NCBI RefSeq assembly: GCF_029029525.1
Contig: NZ_JAKJSC010000009.1
Coordinates: forward strand, 1 to 64,000
Origin: Labilibaculum sp. DW002
GTDB lineage: Bacteria; Bacteroidota; Bacteroidia; Bacteroidales; Marinifilaceae
Reading direction: 5' to 3'
DNA: 64,000 nucleotides
Positions 28,974 through 38,911 of this stretch are shown here, piece by piece. A program made the position numbers and the translations under genes. Within the stretch, counting starts at the first letter, position 1, and each line of letters starts with the position of its first letter. Under the pieces are notes generated by a model, which ran no database searches, had not been told where the DNA came from, and saw only the letters and a program-made list of their open reading frames with translations.

Positions 28974-30365
28974 ATGAAATTAAAATATCTATATCTACTG
29001 GCACTTATTATCGGAATGTCATTCGCTTGTCGCGATGATGAAGCAATTGAAGAGGTAACTGAAGAAATTGAAGAGGAAGTTGTTGTTGACACTGAAACTT
29101 ATCCCGACTGGACAGATGCAACGCACAGTAAAAGTGCAGAATTAAACTACGCAACAGTCTTCAATCAAAATGAAGTTTTGCGTTTCGATATCAAGATTGA
29201 TTCAGACGATTGGTCGGACATGCAATCAGATTTATCTTCCAATTTAGGAAGTAGCGGTGGAAGACCTGGACAGCAAACAACAAGCGATTATGATCCAATT
29301 TGGGTGCCTTGTTCTTTTACTTTTAACGATACCGAATGGTACCATGTTGGCATCCGATATAAAGGAAACTCAAGCTTAAGTTCGGCTTATCAATCGGGCA
29401 ACAAAAAGCTTTCTTTCAAGCTCGATTTTGATGAATTTGAAGACGACTATCCATCTTTAAAGAACCAACGTTTTTATGGTTTTAAACAGTTAAACCTGAA
29501 CAATAACTTCGACGATTCTTCTTTAATGCGCGAAAAAGTAGGTGCAGACCTGTTTCGCCAGTTTGGATTGGCTTCGGCAGAAATTGCCTTTTGTGTGGTC
29601 TATGTAGACAATGGATCTGGATCGCAATACTATGGTGTTTATGCATTAGTAGAAGAAGTTGACGATACTGTATTGGATACCCAATTTACAGATGGATCTG
29701 GTAATTTGTACAAACCCGATGGTGATGCCGCAAGTTTTGCAAATGGTTACTATGACGAGGATGAAATGGAGAAGAAAACCAATGAAGATGAAGCTGATTT
29801 CTCTGATGTAAAATCGCTATATACAATTATAAATAGCAGCGATAGAACAAACAATACTGCTGTGTGGAAAACGAATTTGGAAGCAGTATTTAATGTGGAT
29901 GGGTTCTTAAAATGGTTGGCTGCCAATACTGTAATCCAAAATTGGGATACGTATGGTAACATGACACACAACTATTATTTATACAATGATCCGAGCACGA
30001 GTAAGCTTACCTGGATTCCTTGGGATAACAACGAAGCTTTCCAAAACGGAAAACAATCTGGCGCACTAAGCTTTTCTTTAAATGAAGTTAGTTCTTCGTG
30101 GCCCTTAATTAGCTATTTGGCTGATGATACCGATTACAAAAAAGTGTATGAAAACTACCTTCTCCAGTTCGTAAACGAGGTATTTATTCCATCGGAACTT
30201 AGCGATACCTACACTGCTCATTACAATTTAATTAAAGATTATGCTTACGCTGAAGAATCGGGATACACATATATCGGGTCCAATTCTAGCTTCGACTCAG
30301 CCGTAGAAACACTAAAATCTCATGCACAATCGAGAAAAGATGCAGTAACAAGTTACTTGAAGTAA
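28974..30365 (+). CDS. CotH-family kinase-like lipoprotein
   Basis: This 463-residue protein has a lipoprotein signal (MSFACRDDE, Cys ~19) followed by an acidic linker, then a CotH domain: VLRFDIKIDSDDWSDM, the strand HVGIRYKGNSSLS, KLSFKLDFDEF, GFKQLNLNNNFDDSSLMREK, YYGVYALVEEVDD and the C-terminal metal-binding segment KLTWIPWDNNEAF. CotH proteins are atypical secreted protein kinases first shown to phosphorylate spore-coat proteins. A lipidated CotH would act in the periplasm or on the surface. It lies third from the end of the VTC/DUF4956 operon, whose association with CotH recurs in other bacteria. The target is unknown; the acidic downstream lipoprotein is an obvious candidate, but that is inference. 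Confidence 0.9.
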   Translation: MKLKYLYLLALIIGMSFACRDDEAIEEVTEEIEEEVVVDTETYPDWTDATHSKSAELNYATVFNQNEVLRFDIKIDSDDWSDMQSDLSSNLGSSGGRPGQQTTSDYDPIWVPCSFTFNDTEWYHVGIRYKGNSSLSSAYQSGNKKLSFKLDFDEFEDDYPSLKNQRFYGFKQLNLNNNFDDSSLMREKVGADLFRQFGLASAEIAFCVVYVDNGSGSQYYGVYALVEEVDDTVLDTQFTDGSGNLYKPDGDAASFANGYYDEDEMEKKTNEDEADFSDVKSLYTIINSSDRTNNTAVWKTNLEAVFNVDGFLKWLAANTVIQNWDTYGNMTHNYYLYNDPSTSKLTWIPWDNNEAFQNGKQSGALSFSLNEVSSSWPLISYLADDTDYKKVYENYLLQFVNEVFIPSELSDTYTAHYNLIKDYAYAEESGYTYIGSNSSFDSAVETLKSHAQSRKDAVTSYLK

Positions 30366-30386
30366 AAATTAAAATAAAATTGCTTT

Positions 30387-32120
30387 ATGACAAAAAAAAA
30401 TAAATTATCCTTGCTGTTTACATTGCTTCTATCCCTCTCTCTTTTCTCTTGTGAACGAGATACAGACTCAGAAGAATACGAAGAAGAAAGTGAGACAATC
30501 AGCGAAGAAACAGATAATGTAGAAAGTCATGAAAGCACTGAAGATTATTCTTGGGATAGTACTACCGAAATTTCGGTAGTACTTAACGATAATTCGATTG
30601 TCAGTAATGCCGATGGAATCAGTACAAATGGAAGTACACTTACCATCAAGGCAGCAGGAAATTATAACATTAGCGGTTCCCTTTCCGATGGACAGATTAT
30701 TGTTGATACCGAAGATGAAGACATTGTTCGTCTTATTTTAAATGGTGTTGATATCAACTGTACCTACAACTCTCCCATTTTTATTAGAAGTGCAGAAAAA
30801 ACCATGATCGTTCTTGAAAAAGGCATGCAGAATTACCTAAGCGATGGTAATGTCTACACCTACGAAGAAGAAGATGATGATTCGAACGCTTGTATTTACA
30901 GCAAAGACGATATGACCATTTACGGCGAGGGCTCTTTGCTTGTAAAAGGAAATTTCAACGATGGAATTACAAGTAAAGATGGACTGATTATAGACAGTGA
31001 GTTGATCACGATAAATGCAGTGGACGACGGCATACGTGGAAAAGATTATCTGATTATAAAGAATGGTGATTTTTTGATAAGCTGTGGTGGTGATGGCTTA
31101 AAATCGGACGAAGAAGAGGATGATGCAAAGGGCTACATCTCTATTACAAACGGTAATTTCGAAATCACATCAGATGGCGATGCAATTACCGCAGAAACTG
31201 ATGTGCTCATTTCCTATGCTGAGATGGACCTCATCGCCGGTGGAGGAAGTGCTAGTAATACTTATTCAAGCACATCTACAAAAGGAATTAAAGCGGGTTC
31301 ACAGATTATCATCGAAAGTGGAGTTTTCAGTATCAGTTCTGCTGACGATGCCATTCATTCGAACGGGATAATTACCCTTAACGATGGTGTTTTCGAGATT
31401 GCTTCTGGTGATGATGGAATACATGCTGATGCTGATTTAGATATCATTGATAGCTACATTAACATCAGTGAATCCTACGAAGGACTGGAAAGTGCAGAAG
31501 GAAATATCAACATTTACGATGGCGACATCTTCACAATATCAAGCGATGATGGAATTAACATCTCTGCAGGAGGCGGTTCTTCGGGCCCAGGAACAAAATC
31601 GACTGGCACGTACGCCCTGAATATTTACGGAGGCTATATTGTAGTAGATTCGAACGGAGATGGATTGGATTCGAATGATGCTATTGTAATGAGTGGTGGA
31701 ATCGTGATTGTAAGTAGTTCTGCAACAAATGAGAATAGCGCATTGGATTACGATGGTTCTTGCATAATTAGTGGTGGATTGCTTGTCGGATCTGGCACCT
31801 CACGAATGGACGAAGCTCCTAGCACTGCTTCAACACAATATGCTGCTAAAATAACTTTTAATAGTACCCAGCCGGCCGGACAAATGGTTCACATCGAAAG
31901 TGCCGATGGAGATCAAATTCTGACCATAAAACCAAAAAAGGCATTTCAGTCGTTCGTGGTATCTTCTCCAGATTTAAAAAATGGCGTAAGCTACAACATC
32001 TATTTGGGTGGCAACTCGAACGGATCAAAAACAAATGGATTGTACACTGGTGGCACCTATAGTGATGGCAGTCTCTATTCAAGCTTTACGATATCAAGTA
32101 AAGTAAGTCTTATCGATTAA
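30387..32120 (+). CDS. Cthe_2159-like beta-helix carbohydrate-binding lipoprotein
   Basis: The 577-residue protein has a lipoprotein signal (LFSCERD, Cys ~22), a very acidic Ser/Glu/Asp/Thr-rich linker (~24-58), and a long repetitive body of beta-helix turns: xSxGDDGIHADADLDI, ISSADDAIHSNGIITL, DGITSKDGLIIDS and similar Asp-rich rungs. This matches the Cthe_2159-type domain described as a calcium- and polygalacturonate-binding parallel beta-helix. In this operon it follows the CotH kinase by 21 bp, and its Ser/Thr/Asp-rich linker and rungs would be natural sites for phosphorylation or cation binding. Binding specificity cannot be read from the sequence. Confidence 0.85.
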   Translation: MTKKNKLSLLFTLLLSLSLFSCERDTDSEEYEEESETISEETDNVESHESTEDYSWDSTTEISVVLNDNSIVSNADGISTNGSTLTIKAAGNYNISGSLSDGQIIVDTEDEDIVRLILNGVDINCTYNSPIFIRSAEKTMIVLEKGMQNYLSDGNVYTYEEEDDDSNACIYSKDDMTIYGEGSLLVKGNFNDGITSKDGLIIDSELITINAVDDGIRGKDYLIIKNGDFLISCGGDGLKSDEEEDDAKGYISITNGNFEITSDGDAITAETDVLISYAEMDLIAGGGSASNTYSSTSTKGIKAGSQIIIESGVFSISSADDAIHSNGIITLNDGVFEIASGDDGIHADADLDIIDSYINISESYEGLESAEGNINIYDGDIFTISSDDGINISAGGGSSGPGTKSTGTYALNIYGGYIVVDSNGDGLDSNDAIVMSGGIVIVSSSATNENSALDYDGSCIISGGLLVGSGTSRMDEAPSTASTQYAAKITFNSTQPAGQMVHIESADGDQILTIKPKKAFQSFVVSSPDLKNGVSYNIYLGGNSNGSKTNGLYTGGTYSDGSLYSSFTISSKVSLID

Positions 32121-32151
32121 TTCATAAACAATACACATTTAGTTAGAAAGA

Positions 32152-32189
32152 AGGTGGCGGCATTGATGAGAATCAATTCGCCACCTTTA
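32152..32189. terminator. Convergent bidirectional terminator
   Basis: AAGGTGGCG and CGCCACCTT form a perfect 9-bp stem, with an inner ATTGAT/ATCAAT stem around GAGA. It lies between the convergent Cthe_2159-like and TonB-receptor genes and can serve both. Confidence 0.85.
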
Positions 32190-32200
32190 CTTTTACTAGC

Positions 32201-34627
32201 CTATAAAACATTTCCTAAACTGATTCCAAAAAAAATCGTTCTTGGAGAAATTGGCCCATACACATAGGTAGCATCTCGAGAGTTTCCATAATCAGGATCG
32301 TCTTGAAATGAATTGAACAAATTCTTTACACCAGCATTAAATTCTATTTTCATCTGATCTCCAAAATCGATGTGATAAGCAAACTTGAAACCCAAATCGT
32401 AAAAAGAGTTGGTTTTCACCAAAGACTCCTCTATCAGCATACCATTTTTATCCAATCCTCCACCTAGGTGTACCATATGCATTGGCCCAGTATAGGTTCC
32501 ATTAATTGACAGTTCGGTATGATGAGATGGATTCAAATTCACGAGAAGATAGCCATATTGGTTTGGGCTTCGCAAAACTTTATCCGTAAAGGTATTTTCA
32601 CCCTGGTTTAAAGCAGTATCGTACTTGCCATTCTGAAGGGTGAAACCCAACTGACAGTTTACCACATGAGAAGGAACCAATTTGTACTCAAAATTTACAC
32701 CCGCAACATCCGATCCTCCTGCATTGGTTCGCAAGGCAATTAAATCTTGCGAATTATCTGGATTTGGAATGTAATCATTGTAGAATGGATTGTTTAAACG
32801 GTTGTAAAACCCTTCCACCAAGAAATAAGATTCCCACTTATTCATTGTAAAATCCCATTCAGCAGAAAGCAAGTAAGTATTCGATGTTTCCTCTTTCAAA
32901 TTCTCATCTAATTCGTGCGTAATGGTTCTGGCTGTTGATGCCTCAATGTGCAAATCCTCATCGAATATTTGTGGCGCACGGTATCCTCTAGCATAACTTG
33001 TTCTGACATTAATATTCTCACTTAGCTTAAATTGCAGATTAACACGAGGACAGAATACACTATTTGAAAAGACAGAATGATCGGCATCATTTTTAATACG
33101 GTAAGAATCAAATCGTCCTCCAACAAGCAAGTTCATAAAATTAAGATCCCATTTTACCTGAGCATACGAACCAAAAGTATTGTATCGCTGATCTGAAATC
33201 ACCGTATTTTCAAGCATCAAATTCTTAATTGGATCGAAATAACCCAGCTTCTTATCTTTTAGTGTATTGTACGTATTCTCGATACCCAACACAATTTTCG
33301 CAGGTGCCATTAGAAATTTATCTAAATCAGTAGCATACTGTGTTCCAATAACACTGGCAATATCTTTTGTAGAGCCGAAAGCACTATAATCTGGTCGAGG
33401 AACTGTATAGGGATTTCCATCAGCATCCTCAAACATTTGTGTGCCATAATAAGTTTCACGATCGGTATATTGCCCCGATACAAAAGTCGATAATTTGTGC
33501 TTCCGCTCTTTATCCAAATATAAATCCCAGGTTAGGCCTCCAGCATGAATATCATGTTCTACCTGCTCAGCAATTTCCGAATTAAAAGGCAATCGATTTA
33601 AATGATCTCCACCACGACGATATTCGTTTATAAAATGATATTCTGCGGATAGTTTACTTCTATCTGAAAAACGATGGTAGGCTTGCATACCAGCTCCCTT
33701 ACTCTTTATTTCAACTAGATTTGAGAAACCATCATTTGTTGCATCCCAGGCTTCTCTTTCTCGTTTGACACCAAACAAAAACATACCTGTTTTTCGGTCA
33801 TCTGAAATAATAGAAGAATTAAAGTCAATATTAAAATCATTAGCCTTATCGTTAAGGCCCACACCCAATATATTATTTTGAATGTTAAGGCTAAAGTTGT
33901 TGCTAATAGGGTCTTTGGTAATTACATTAATAGTTCCTGCAATGGCGTTTGAGCCAAAAAGAGCAGAACCACCACCACGAACAATTTCGATACGCTGAAT
34001 CATAGACGTTGGAATATGCTCTAATCCGTAAACACTGGCTAAACCACTAATAACTTGTCTACTATTAATCAGTATTTGAGAGTAATTTCCTTCCATACCA
34101 TTCATTCGCACTTGGTTAAATCCACAATTATTGCAATTGTTTTCGACACGGATGCCAGGAGCAAACGCAAGACCTTCAGCTAACGAACAAGAGTTTACTT
34201 GCTGTAAGCTTTTGGCCGATAACATATTTACAATTACAGGCGCTTCCTTACGACTAACCTGACTTCTGTCTGCACTTACAACAATCTGTGCGAGTCCTAT
34301 TACATCTTCCGATAAGGAAACCTGAAGATTTACGGGAACATTTTCCTGAATCTCAAATTGCTTACGCATTGGTTTAAAACCTACACAAGAAAACTGTAAT
34401 TCATGTTTTCCGGGTTTTAAATTGCCCAGCAAAAAAGCACCCGAATCGTCGGTTAAAGTACCATTGGTACTGTTGGGAATCGAAACTGTTACAAAAGGAA
34501 GTGGGTCTTTCGACGATTGGTTAACTACCATGCCTTTAACAACCCCTCGGTAGTTATTTGGCATTGAAAATAAGCTAATACTCACCACAAAAAGCAAGTA
34601 AACAATAGCGCATAATTTTTTCATCAT
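32201..34627 (-). CDS. btuB: TonB-dependent vitamin B12 receptor, BtuB-like
   Basis: The 808-residue protein has a signal peptide (1-21), a carboxypeptidase-regulatory beta-sandwich (~27-112: VVKGMVVNQSSKDPLPFVTV, GAFLLGNLKPGKHELQFSCVGF), a plug domain (~118-235: APVIVNMLSAKSLQQV, RMNGMEGNYSQILINSRQ, IEIVRGGGSALFGSNAIAGT) and a 22-strand barrel to the C-terminal ISLGNVL. The plug contains an unusual Cys pair, NNCNNCG. The cobalamin riboswitch in its leader (34759-34912) ties it to corrinoid uptake, which is stronger evidence than the protein family alone. No BtuF/C/D or corrinoid-remodelling gene is in the window; it ends at the shared terminator. Confidence 0.87.
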   Translation of the reverse strand: MMKKLCAIVYLLFVVSISLFSMPNNYRGVVKGMVVNQSSKDPLPFVTVSIPNSTNGTLTDDSGAFLLGNLKPGKHELQFSCVGFKPMRKQFEIQENVPVNLQVSLSEDVIGLAQIVVSADRSQVSRKEAPVIVNMLSAKSLQQVNSCSLAEGLAFAPGIRVENNCNNCGFNQVRMNGMEGNYSQILINSRQVISGLASVYGLEHIPTSMIQRIEIVRGGGSALFGSNAIAGTINVITKDPISNNFSLNIQNNILGVGLNDKANDFNIDFNSSIISDDRKTGMFLFGVKREREAWDATNDGFSNLVEIKSKGAGMQAYHRFSDRSKLSAEYHFINEYRRGGDHLNRLPFNSEIAEQVEHDIHAGGLTWDLYLDKERKHKLSTFVSGQYTDRETYYGTQMFEDADGNPYTVPRPDYSAFGSTKDIASVIGTQYATDLDKFLMAPAKIVLGIENTYNTLKDKKLGYFDPIKNLMLENTVISDQRYNTFGSYAQVKWDLNFMNLLVGGRFDSYRIKNDADHSVFSNSVFCPRVNLQFKLSENINVRTSYARGYRAPQIFDEDLHIEASTARTITHELDENLKEETSNTYLLSAEWDFTMNKWESYFLVEGFYNRLNNPFYNDYIPNPDNSQDLIALRTNAGGSDVAGVNFEYKLVPSHVVNCQLGFTLQNGKYDTALNQGENTFTDKVLRSPNQYGYLLVNLNPSHHTELSINGTYTGPMHMVHLGGGLDKNGMLIEESLVKTNSFYDLGFKFAYHIDFGDQMKIEFNAGVKNLFNSFQDDPDYGNSRDATYVYGPISPRTIFFGISLGNVL

Positions 34628-34758
34628 TTTGTTTTTTTGATTAAAAAATATGCTCTGGAAATAACTGGAAGGTGCACAGAAAGCCCAATACGAGCCCTAT
34701 CAAATAGAATAACTGTACATCATAAACCCTTGTCCCGGAGCAATGATCTCTGTTGCAA

Positions 34759-34912
34759 TGGCAGGTCTTCTGACTTATCTCTATCTGTTAACGCCTTCCC
34801 ATCAGCCTTAGGCTGACAGTGGCACGTGTTAAAGATGTAACGAGAATTACAGCTACGGGCACAGTTCCGGGTTTACACCGGATTCCCTATTGAGCTTTCG
34901 CACCAATTGCAG
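34759..34912 (-). ncRNA. Cobalamin riboswitch
   Basis: On the minus strand the leader contains the conserved blocks in order: TTGGTGCGAAAGC then AATAGGGAATCCGGTG, AACCCGGAACTGTGCCCG, GCCACTG (B12-box region, with CAGCCTAAGGCTG), GGGAAGGC, and AAGTCAGAAGACCTGCC. This is the standard cobalamin riboswitch consensus. About 130 nt separate it from the receptor ATG; I did not find a U-tract terminator there, so control may be translational. Confidence 0.95.
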
Positions 34913-35700
34913 CACAAATCTATAAACTATTTTGCTTTTAAGTTAAATGTAAAAACATGCTATAAAACAATATTTAAACACTTAGTATTGCTTATTCGCT
35001 TGCGCGATAGATAAGAATAATTTGCAATTAATAATGATTAGCTTATGAGATATTACTCACAAAACAAGAGCCATTGGCATTCGACAAAAGCATTTAAAAT
35101 GCATTTCGTGAGTATGCACATCAACTTAAGAATGTATTGAGCAGAAAAACTGAGCTCTATTCTGCCTCATTAATTGAGTATCGCCTGTGATAGATGCTAT
35201 TTTTTAGAAAAAAAATCATTAACTTAAAAATAAATGAAACTTATCACGTAAAACATAACTATAATACTTAAATTTTATATATTGATTATCTTCCCCATAA
35301 AATGCTAGTGCTCTAAATTTACCCATACAAATTAAACCTATGCCATAAACCTTTAAATCAGCAACTACAACACCTTCTTATATTTTAGACTAAAAAGAAC
35401 AATCGTATGAAATACAAAAAATAAGCGAACCAAATATGTTATGCAGGCAAAACCTTCTGCTAAATTCACCTACAAAAAACTGCTCCCCTAAAGAAGTAAA
35501 GTTTGAAACATTTTCTTTTCCCTATCGTTTAATCATTCATAATCATTGAATCAATACCATTATTAATTGAGTATGAGAAATGAACAGACTTATTTTGCTG
35601 CAAGCTCATAATAATATTTTAAGCTCTTAAAACTAAAGAGTCTTATTAACAATAAAAATGCCCTAATTCTTACTTTTGTTTTGTAAAAGAAATCTCTAAT
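34913..35700. other. AT-rich intergenic region without a recognisable gene
   Basis: This 788-bp divergent region lies between the riboswitch and the hybrid kinase. I see no plausible ORF and no tRNA-like fold. It contains a copy of a motif (35086-35113) also found upstream of the GH53 and K+ channel genes, and a -7-like TACTTTTG at 35671-35678 just before the kinase ATG. Confidence 0.6.
35671..35678 (+). promoter_or_regulatory. Candidate -7 element of the hybrid kinase
   Basis: TACTTTTG fits the Bacteroidota -7 consensus TAnnTTTG and lies 23 bp before the ATG. No clear -33 TTTG is seen at the right spacing. Confidence 0.45.
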
Positions 35701-38700
35701 ATGCCAACTAACTCAAACGATAAACTTTACAAAAACATTATCGATTTTGCGCCCATTGGGTTCTATCAGACCAACCGGGATGGCAAATTCACTATGGTAA
35801 ACAATGAAATGCTTTCCTTACTCGGTTTTGCAGAAGAAGAAGAATTACTCTCCAAAAACATAGCTGACTTTTATTTTGACACCCAAGAAAGAGAAAAATT
35901 AATTGCCAAATATGATGTTTCTCCAAAACCTCAGGTTAAAAATGTTGAGATTAAATTCAAAAGAAAAGATGGAAGTCCTATCTGGGTTTTAATGACCGCC
36001 AGAGCCATTAGAAACAAAGAGAACAAAACGGAGAGTTATGATGGTTTCATTATTGATATCACAAACAAAAAGGAAGCTCAAGAACGTTTGAAAGAAAGTG
36101 AAAATCAATTAACCTCATTTGTGAATTCATCTTCCAACATGATCTACATTAAGGATGGAAATGAGAAATACCTGAATGTAAATAAGAGCTTATGTGAATT
36201 TATAAATAAAAGTGAAGAAGAAATAAAATTCAAACGAGATGAAGAAATACCAAACAATCCTTTTCAGCTCGCTTCTAATCCTACCTATGAAAATGCACTA
36301 AGCAACAACGAAATAAATCGAAAAACAGTTCAGATTAAGGATCGCATTTTTGAGTTATCTAACTTCCCAGTTAAAGTTGATGGAAAAATAAGATTCGGAG
36401 GTATTTACAGAGACATTACGGAACGAACAAAACAAGAAAACATTCAACACTTTCTTTACGAGATATCAGAATTGTCATTTACAGAAAACTCGCTTTCCAA
36501 TTATCTGGAAAAGATTCATCAGGAAATTAAAAAACTGATAAGCGCCGATAATTTTTACATTGCCATTTATCATTCTGAGTCTCAAGAATATTCCTTCCCG
36601 TACTCCGTTGATGCCTATGCCACTTACCCAGAAAACTACACCTCCAAATTAAAAGGCAGCCTAACCGATTTGGTGCGTCGGAACAGAATCGGTAAAATTA
36701 TTGTTGGCAAAGAACAAGAACAAGTTTATGCCGATAGTAATGCGCAAGTAATTGAAGAACCCTCTGCTGCATGGATGGGTGCGCCAATCATCAACAAACT
36801 AACCAATCAATCCATTGGAACCATTGCAGTACAGGATTACAATAATCAGGACGCATATTCTGAGAATGATCTTAAAATTTTGGAAATCATTGCCCACAAT
36901 ATCGGTGCGTTTATTAAGCGTGTAAAATACATCGAACTGTTGAAAAATGCCAAAGAACAAGCGGAAGAAAGCCAATTGGTATACGAAGCGCTTTTTAACG
37001 AAAACGCATCGGCTATGATATTAGTTGATGCTAAGAATTCAAAAATTGAAGATGCAAACCAATCTGCTTGCAACTTTTACGGCTATACCAAACAGGAATT
37101 ATTAACTCTTTTCATTCAGGATCTTAGCACTGATTCGTCTTCGTTTATAACAAGTGAAATTAATAAAACAACAAAATGTGAGAACTATAACGCAGAATAC
37201 AAGCACAAACTAGCAAACAATGAAATACGAGATGTAGAAGTGTTTAGTGGGAAAATGATACTTCGTGGTAAGTCTTATATCTATTCAATTATTAATGATA
37301 TTAGCATCCGTAAAAAGAATGAATTGGAAATTCAACGTCTCTACACAGCTATTGACCAAAGTCTTTCCCCAATTGCACTTACCGATTTAAATGGCATTAT
37401 CACTTATGCAAACCCTGGCTATTCCTACACTTCCGGATATTCAAACAAGGAACTCATTGGTCAGTCCACAAGCATTCATAAATCGGACGAAACACCAAAA
37501 GAGGTTTATGAAGATCTATGGCATACAATTACAAAAGGTGAAATTTGGAAAGGTGAAATAACCAATAAAAAAAAGAATGGAGAACGCTATGTTGAACAAG
37601 TGATTATTTCACCTGTTTTTGATAAAAATCATAAATTGTTACAATTTATAAAAGCTTCTCGTGACATTACAAAAGAGTTGAAAATCAAAGAAGAATTGAT
37701 TAGAGCGAAAGAAAATGCAGAGGAAAGTGATCGTTTAAAGTCAGCATTTTTAGCCAATATGAGTCATGAAATAAGAACACCAATGAATGGCATTTTAGGC
37801 TTTACAAACCTATTGCAAGATTCCGATCTTACGGGAGAAGAAAAAGAGGAGTTCATTAACATTATTAAACAAAGTGGCGATCGACTTCTAAATACTGTGA
37901 ATGATTTAATTGATATTTCGATAATTGAAGCAGGACAAATTAAAATCTCGAAGACTGAATTAAATATTACCAAACAAATAGAAAGTTTGCATTCCTTTTT
38001 TAAACTGGAGGCTGAACAAAAAGGGATACAACTAGAATTTCTTACGAAATCTGAAAATAAAGATTTAGTAATGGAAACAGATAAAGCAAAATTCGCCTCT
38101 ATTCTTACAAATTTGATTAAAAACGCCATCAAATTTTCAAAAGAAGGGACAATACAAATTGAATGTGAATGTTTAGCAGGAAAAAATAAAGGACTTGTTA
38201 AATTTTCTGTAAAAGACCAAGGCATAGGTATTTCACACGACAAACTCGATCGAATTTTTAATAGATTCGAACAAGAAGATAATACAAATTCAAAAGGTTA
38301 TGATGGATCAGGAATTGGTTTGTCCATTGCAAAGGCTTACGTAGAAGCATTAGGAGGCCAAATTTGGGTTGAGTCTGAAAAATCAGAAGGTTCAAACTTT
38401 CAATTTACTTTACCGCTAAATTCGCAAACGCAATCAACATTACATACTGAAGAACAGGATGATAAACAGCCTGCTAAAAATGGGGTTAAAATACTAATTG
38501 CCGAGGATGAAGTAGAAATTTCTAAATATTTATCAATTATTCTTAAAGACATAAGCAGCGAAATAATACTTGCAAAAAATGGGGCTGAAGCCCTTGAAAT
38601 ATTCATTACCCAAAGTGATATAGACCTTATTTTAATGGATATTAACATGCCTGTAATGGACGGATATGAAGCTACACGAAGAATTAGAGAAATGGATAAC

Positions 38701-38841
38701 AACATTCCTATTATTGCTCAAACCGCTTATGCACTATCAAACGATAAGGAGAAAATGCTTTCTTCTGGTTTTAACGAATACATTGCTAAACCAATAAATA
38801 GAAATAGACTAATTGAAATGATTAAAATATTAACACGATAA
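35701..38841 (+). CDS. Hybrid PAS/GAF sensor histidine kinase with receiver domain
   Basis: The 1046-residue protein is soluble (no membrane helix). Domains in order: PAS (~8-128, ending YDGFIIDITNKKEA), PAS (~135-243, ending GGIYRDITERTK), GAF (~250-415), PAS (~425-543), PAS (~545-665, ending FIKASRDITKE), HisKA with FLANMSHEIRTPMNG (His689), HATPase_c (KDQGIGISHDKL, SGIGLSIAKAYVEALGG), and a receiver domain (~915-1046; Asp980 in LILMDINMPVMDGYEA, Lys in EYIAKPI). There is no HPt or DNA-binding domain, so the phosphoryl group must pass to a separate HPt or the receiver acts as an autoregulator. It senses something cytosolic. It stands alone between long gaps; no partner gene is adjacent. Confidence 0.95.
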   Translation: MPTNSNDKLYKNIIDFAPIGFYQTNRDGKFTMVNNEMLSLLGFAEEEELLSKNIADFYFDTQEREKLIAKYDVSPKPQVKNVEIKFKRKDGSPIWVLMTARAIRNKENKTESYDGFIIDITNKKEAQERLKESENQLTSFVNSSSNMIYIKDGNEKYLNVNKSLCEFINKSEEEIKFKRDEEIPNNPFQLASNPTYENALSNNEINRKTVQIKDRIFELSNFPVKVDGKIRFGGIYRDITERTKQENIQHFLYEISELSFTENSLSNYLEKIHQEIKKLISADNFYIAIYHSESQEYSFPYSVDAYATYPENYTSKLKGSLTDLVRRNRIGKIIVGKEQEQVYADSNAQVIEEPSAAWMGAPIINKLTNQSIGTIAVQDYNNQDAYSENDLKILEIIAHNIGAFIKRVKYIELLKNAKEQAEESQLVYEALFNENASAMILVDAKNSKIEDANQSACNFYGYTKQELLTLFIQDLSTDSSSFITSEINKTTKCENYNAEYKHKLANNEIRDVEVFSGKMILRGKSYIYSIINDISIRKKNELEIQRLYTAIDQSLSPIALTDLNGIITYANPGYSYTSGYSNKELIGQSTSIHKSDETPKEVYEDLWHTITKGEIWKGEITNKKKNGERYVEQVIISPVFDKNHKLLQFIKASRDITKELKIKEELIRAKENAEESDRLKSAFLANMSHEIRTPMNGILGFTNLLQDSDLTGEEKEEFINIIKQSGDRLLNTVNDLIDISIIEAGQIKISKTELNITKQIESLHSFFKLEAEQKGIQLEFLTKSENKDLVMETDKAKFASILTNLIKNAIKFSKEGTIQIECECLAGKNKGLVKFSVKDQGIGISHDKLDRIFNRFEQEDNTNSKGYDGSGIGLSIAKAYVEALGGQIWVESEKSEGSNFQFTLPLNSQTQSTLHTEEQDDKQPAKNGVKILIAEDEVEISKYLSIILKDISSEIILAKNGAEALEIFITQSDIDLILMDINMPVMDGYEATRRIREMDNNIPIIAQTAYALSNDKEKMLSSGFNEYIAKPINRNRLIEMIKILTR

Positions 38842-38857
38842 ACATACAACAAAAGCA

Positions 38858-38890
38858 TTTGAAATGTAATTCGTAAGTTTATTAACTTTG
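38858..38890 (+). promoter_or_regulatory. Promoter of the GH53 gene
   Basis: TTTG (38858-38861), a 21-bp spacer and TAACTTTG (38883-38890) match the Bacteroidota -33/-7 consensus TTTG / TAnnTTTG. Transcription would start near 38897. That excludes the TTG at 38888 as the start codon and supports ATG 38912. Confidence 0.7.
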
Positions 38891-38911
38891 CATAAGATAT
38901 TTACAACCCAT

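Noticed and set aside
37764-38705. Minus-strand ORFs of 159 and 101 residues
   Set aside because: They are antisense to the HisKA, HATPase and receiver domains of the hybrid kinase and show no family features.
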